Assembly (NCBI GenBank): GCA_963668015.2
Contig: CAXXCR010000027.1
Location: 1-64,000 of the forward strand
DNA from: Ilyobacter_A sp963668015
Lineage (GTDB): Bacteria > Fusobacteriota > Fusobacteriia > Fusobacteriales > Fusobacteriaceae
Length of the DNA: 64,000 nucleotides
Reading direction: 5' to 3'
Shown: positions 61,317 through 64,000 of the stretch, piece after piece
How the letters are laid out: each line of letters starts with the position of its first letter
Numbering within the stretch: the first letter of the stretch is position 1
The notes under the pieces: model-generated
Told to the model about the DNA's origin: nothing
The model's database searches: none
The model's input: the letters and a program-made list of their open reading frames with translations, nothing else
Position numbers and translations under genes: made by a program

Positions 61317-62126
61317 TTAAAACTGACAAAGCTTTTCAACTATACTCACTATAAATTCACAAAAACTTTCCGCACTATATGAGGATCTTTCTGCATCTGC
61401 TTTAAATGTTCCATCCACAGTCACTTGATGAGAATTACACGACATCCCCAATACACCCATGCCTAAATAATTTGCCACTATTGCTTCTGGAACTATTGAT
61501 ACCCCCACTGAATCTGCACCCAAAATGGAAAAAGCATTGAGTTCTGCTGGAGTTTGTCTTGAGGGACCTGCAACTCCTAAATACACTCCCTGTTCGTATT
61601 TCAGCCCTAAATCATCGGCACATTTTCTTGCAATATCAATGAATTCCTTTTTATAAACCTCTCCCGTATCAGGAAATTTCAAATCAAATTTTTCATCATT
61701 ACAACCTATCAAAGGATCTGTCCCCATAAAATTTATGTGATCTTCTATGATCATAAGAGTTCCATCTTTAAATTTTTCATTTATTCCTGTGGAGCAGTTT
61801 CCAAGTATCAATTTTTCTATCCCCAACTGCTTCATAACATATATCGGATAGACCACTTCCTGGGCCGAATATCCTTCATACAGATGAAAATTACTTTGAA
61901 TAACTATGATTTCTACATCTCCTAGTTTACCAAACACCACATCTCCGCGGTGATCCGGAACTGTGAGCATTGAAAAATTAGGTATGTCCATGTAGTCGAC
62001 TTCAATTTTTTCGTCCATTTTCTCTACCAAATCACAGGTGCCGTAATCCAGTACTATACCTATTTTTGCTTGTGGGTTTGCTGCCCTAACTAGGTATTCC
62101 ACCGTTTCATTTATATGCTCATACAT
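61317..62126 (-). CDS. punA: Purine nucleoside phosphorylase PunA (trimeric type)
   Basis: A 269-residue trimeric phosphorylase for inosine and guanosine. QSNFHLYEGYSAQEV and LILGNCSTGINEKF, GVYLGVAGPSRQTPAELNAF and DSVGVSIVPEAIVANYLGM match the family; the Glu and Asn that select 6-oxopurines lie in these blocks. It shares chemistry, but not fold group, with deoD next door. GGAGG lies upstream of the ATG. Confidence 0.94.
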   Translation of the reverse strand: MYEHINETVEYLVRAANPQAKIGIVLDYGTCDLVEKMDEKIEVDYMDIPNFSMLTVPDHRGDVVFGKLGDVEIIVIQSNFHLYEGYSAQEVVYPIYVMKQLGIEKLILGNCSTGINEKFKDGTLMIIEDHINFMGTDPLIGCNDEKFDLKFPDTGEVYKKEFIDIARKCADDLGLKYEQGVYLGVAGPSRQTPAELNAFSILGADSVGVSIVPEAIVANYLGMGVLGMSCNSHQVTVDGTFKADAERSSYSAESFCEFIVSIVEKLCQF

Positions 62127-62267
62127 TTTTAACCTCCGCTTATATTTTTATTAGAAAAAACAAATCTAAATTTATAATTTAATATATGATAAAATACTAT
62201 TTTCCCTTCTTAAAACTATATTTCAATATAAAATATAATCTGTATCGGCCTTTTATTTTCTCAAAAA

Positions 62268-62296
62268 AAGAAAAAAGCCACTAAAGTATAGTGGCT
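62268..62296 (-). terminator. Terminator after lipoprotein copy 1
   Basis: Minus strand: AGCCACT, 7-nt loop, AGTGGCT, then a run of T. Confidence 0.85.
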
Positions 62297-62328
62297 CAAC
62301 TGAAATTAGTTTAAGATACTTTCAGAAT

Positions 62329-62478
62329 TTAGAAATCAGCATTCCTATCTCCGTAATCTTGGAATAATCTATATTCAGTAGGTCTTGATAATCTTTCTGC
62401 ACCTTCATCTGTAGTCATTGTGCTTGTACATGCTGCAAGACCTAAAACTATCAACAACATCAATGCTAAACGTTTCAT
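62329..62478 (-). CDS. Small lipoprotein, copy 1
   Basis: A 49-residue lipoprotein. The start at 62478 follows GGGAGGGAGAAC. Signal peptide and lipobox (GLAAC, cysteine 17) leave a 33-residue acidic mature part, ending in EYRLFQDYGDRNADF. The protein is identical to copy 2 (62709-62858); over 150 bp only one base differs, and that change is silent. No family recognised. Its own promoter-like site ATCGAGTATAATAT lies about 80 nt upstream. Confidence 0.85.
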   Translation of the reverse strand: MKRLALMLLIVLGLAACTSTMTTDEGAERLSRPTEYRLFQDYGDRNADF

Positions 62479-62560
62479 TGTTCTCCCTCCCCATCTATAA
62501 TAAACTAATTGCGACATATACCCATTTATTCACCGGCAGCATATTTAATTTTACTTAACC

Positions 62561-62576
62561 ATATTATACTCGATAA
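62561..62576 (-). promoter_or_regulatory. Promoter-like motif of lipoprotein copy 1
   Basis: Minus strand TTATCGAGTATAATAT, containing TATAAT (62563-62568). Matched by CTATCGAGTATACTAT upstream of copy 2. No good -35 hexamer, so an activator or alternative sigma is possible. Confidence 0.5.
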
Positions 62577-62627
62577 TAACAACCCAACCGGTGTTTTTCA
62601 TCCCTTTATACCGTCATTTTTATGAAA

Positions 62628-62654
62628 CCTGTCACCGGTTTTAAAGGTGACAGG
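62628..62654 (-). terminator. Hairpin after lipoprotein copy 2
   Basis: CCTGTCACC, 9-nt loop, GGTGACAGG between the two copies. The T tract is weak. Part of this sequence (ACCGGTG) recurs inverted at 62587-62593, just upstream of copy 1. Confidence 0.6.
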
Positions 62655-62708
62655 ATTTTAAGATTAAGTAGCTACTTAATGATTATCAAAATGTAGATTC
62701 ACTTAATA

Positions 62709-62858
62709 TTAGAAATCAGCATTCCTATCTCCGTAATCTTGGAATAATCTATATTCAGTAGGTCTTGATAATCTTTCTGCACCTTCATCTGTAGTCATTG
62801 TGCTTGTACATGCTGCAAGACCTAAAACTATCAATAACATCAATGCTAAACGTTTCAT
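62709..62858 (-). CDS. Small lipoprotein, copy 2
   Basis: The twin of 62329-62478, giving the same 49 residues. The start at 62858 follows AGGAGGGAGAATT. The coding parts are nearly identical but the flanks diverge outside the promoter-like motif and a TCGCAAT in both leaders, so the coding region is held by recent duplication, conversion or strong selection. The unit length is 380 bp. Confidence 0.85.
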   Translation of the reverse strand: MKRLALMLLIVLGLAACTSTMTTDEGAERLSRPTEYRLFQDYGDRNADF

Positions 62859-62954
62859 AATTCTCCCTCCTAACTTCTTATGATCATTGCGATACATAAT
62901 AATTCTCTACAGACCCTCTCTATAAATTAATTTTTTTTATACTTTCTTCTACTT

Positions 62955-62970
62955 ATAGTATACTCGATAG
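62955..62970 (-). promoter_or_regulatory. Promoter-like motif of lipoprotein copy 2
   Basis: Minus strand CTATCGAGTATACTAT with TATACT (62957-62962), matching the motif upstream of copy 1. Confidence 0.5.
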
Positions 62971-63200
62971 AAATAATTGCTATTTGCCTTTTTTTGTAAA
63001 AAATCCACCTATACTCTTTTTCCCCCTTTATTTTCAAGGATTGTAAACATCATAAACATTTCGATTAATAAAATTAATTTTTTTTAAAATTGTTTACAGG
63101 TAAACTATTTTAAAAAATTACTGATTTTACTTAATCTTTATTTGAAAATCCTAACTCCATTAAAAAAATTCCGTTAACGAGCTAATAATTTGTCTATATA
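62971..63200. other. AT-rich gap before the SpoIIE gene
   Basis: Long A and T runs; nothing recognised apart from the terminator at its right edge. Confidence 0.35.
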
Positions 63201-63229
63201 AAAAATAAAAAAGCAGCTTTCGCTGCTTA
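63201..63229 (-). terminator. Terminator after the SpoIIE-type gene
   Basis: AAGCAGC, TTTC loop, GCTGCTT at the stop codon, followed on the minus strand by a T tract. Confidence 0.85.
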
Positions 63230-64000
63230 TTCATGGCTCTTTATTAAAACAAAAGTTACATCATCTGTCTGTTCATTGCCTTCTCTAAATTGGTTTACCC
63301 TCTTCAAAATCTCTTCTTTTATCTCCTGTGCTCCTTTATCCTTATTTTCAAGGATAAGCTCTTTTATTCTATCTATACCAAAAAGTTCTTTCTGGCTATT
63401 TTCCGCTTCGCTTATACCATCAGTATAATAAAGAAGTATGTCACCTTTTTCAACTTTTAATTCACCGAGTTTATAGCTATAAGTATCCAAAAACCCTATT
63501 GCCACACCCTTTACAGTTTCCTCTATTACCCTGTTTTCCTTAGCTTTGTAGACTAATAAAGGGTTGTGACCTGCATTGGAATAATAAAGAGTCCTCTCAG
63601 AATGATCATAGTGGCTGTAAAAAAGAGTCACGAACATATCATTATTGATATCCGGATATATTATGTCATTCAAGTCGGTAAGCACCTGCGAAGGCACTGC
63701 ATCCTTATAACTCAAAGTTTTCAATACCGCTTTTATAAGTGCCATTAAAAATGCTGCCGGAACTCCTTTTCCACTTACATCACCAATTGTAACAAAAAAC
63801 TTTTCCCCGTCAATCTTACCGTAATCGTAATAGTCCCCACCGATCTCTTTTGCCGGCTCAAAATAATTTGCAATTTCCAATCCAAAAACAGAGTCTATAT
63901 TCGTCGGAAGCAGATTTTTTTGGATATCCGCAGCAATGGATACCTCTTTATCTAGCCTCTCTTTTATCAGCAGTTCAGAATACATCTTCGCATTATTTAT
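63227..64000 (-). CDS. SpoIIE/PP2C-type serine phosphatase (partial)
   Basis: It runs off the right edge; the last 258 codons are visible in frame to the end. The catalytic domain matches the PP2C-type SpoIIE/RsbU family: VSIAADIQKNLLPTNID, EIGGDYYDYGKIDGEKFF, IGDVSGKGVPAAFLM, FYSHYDHSERTLYYSNAGHN, YYTDGISEAEN and DDVTFVLI, with the metal-binding aspartates in GDYYDY, GDVSGKG and TDGISEA. The residues before it (INNAKMYSELLIKERL) look like the end of a GAF domain, so the full protein probably senses a signal and dephosphorylates an anti-anti-sigma factor. Confidence 0.88.
   Translation of the reverse strand: MNNAKMYSELLIKERLDKEVSIAADIQKNLLPTNIDSVFGLEIANYFEPAKEIGGDYYDYGKIDGEKFFVTIGDVSGKGVPAAFLMALIKAVLKTLSYKDAVPSQVLTDLNDIIYPDINNDMFVTLFYSHYDHSERTLYYSNAGHNPLLVYKAKENRVIEETVKGVAIGFLDTYSYKLGELKVEKGDILLYYTDGISEAENSQKELFGIDRIKELILENKDKGAQEIKEEILKRVNQFREGNEQTDDVTFVLIKSHE

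Overview
The window reads as a low-GC chromosomal segment of an anaerobic Gram-negative bacterium, most likely a fusobacterium of the Ilyobacter/Propionigenium/Cetobacterium kind. This is inferred from an outer membrane (OmpA-type porin, lipoproteins, RlpA) combined with Clostridia-like gene content: [FeFe]-hydrogenase maturases, FabK instead of FabI, DisA, a beta-amino-acid mutase, and AT-rich sigma-70 promoters. Genes are dense, mostly on the minus strand, and packed in operons with 1-14 bp overlaps and many two-way terminators. No tRNA, rRNA, CRISPR array, prophage or transposase gene was seen.

Layout. 1-2.4 kb: a cut-off outer-membrane-type protein, a DUF1385 membrane protein and a plus-strand orphan resembling a divergent ThyX. 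2.4-17.9 kb: two large minus-strand blocks, hflC/hflK/disA/radA and coaD/rng/radical-SAM/rnc/fabF, fed by the fatty-acid and phospholipid block acpP/fabG/fabD/fabK/fabH/plsX, then rpmF/yceD. 18-26 kb: a second FabK-like flavoenzyme, hydF and rlpA (plus strand), folA, a surface repeat protein, and the operon trmL/slt/TM1266-like/hydG/small ORF/aspartase-like gene, where hydG is preceded by an intrinsic-terminator attenuator. 27-36 kb: a very large double-kinase hybrid sensor, ruvC, a group-3-like sigma factor, an ArsR-TrxR pair, a metallo-beta-lactamase and ychF. 36-44 kb: guanine deaminase, an OmpA protein, a PIN-PhoH protein, a decayed GGDEF-EAL pseudogene, typA and truB. 44-50 kb: a GIDE-LemA pair, a probable glutamate 2,3-aminomutase, and an ECF sigma/membrane protein/Spy-like operon with a DUF4139 protein. 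50-58.8 kb: ispG, a LysM-M23 peptidase, rho, a Ca/Na antiporter, a lone receiver, a GH13 enzyme, miaB and an Ogg2-type DNA glycosylase. 59-64 kb: a YcjF/DUF697-like membrane protein with a small partner, two purine nucleoside phosphorylases, a duplicated 49-residue lipoprotein, and a cut-off SpoIIE-type phosphatase.

How it works together. The largest theme is envelope building: malonyl-CoA to acyl-ACP to phosphatidic-acid precursors, envelope proteases and stress sigma factors, and peptidoglycan hydrolases. The second is anaerobic metabolism: HydF and HydG build the hydrogenase H-cluster, and an aspartase-like lyase in the same operon could release ammonia. A third is purine salvage (deoD, punA, guaD).

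The least explained material lies in intergenic DNA: two modular, hairpin-rich repeat families at four sites. One shows a paired base change across a 71-nt foldback. The other has 14-bp terminal inverted repeats exactly 182 bp apart end to end. Some modules of the two families appear to be shared. Further leads are the hydG leader, the reassigned aminomutase, the sensor kinase whose first H-box lacks histidine, the ThyX-like orphan and the recent lipoprotein duplication.
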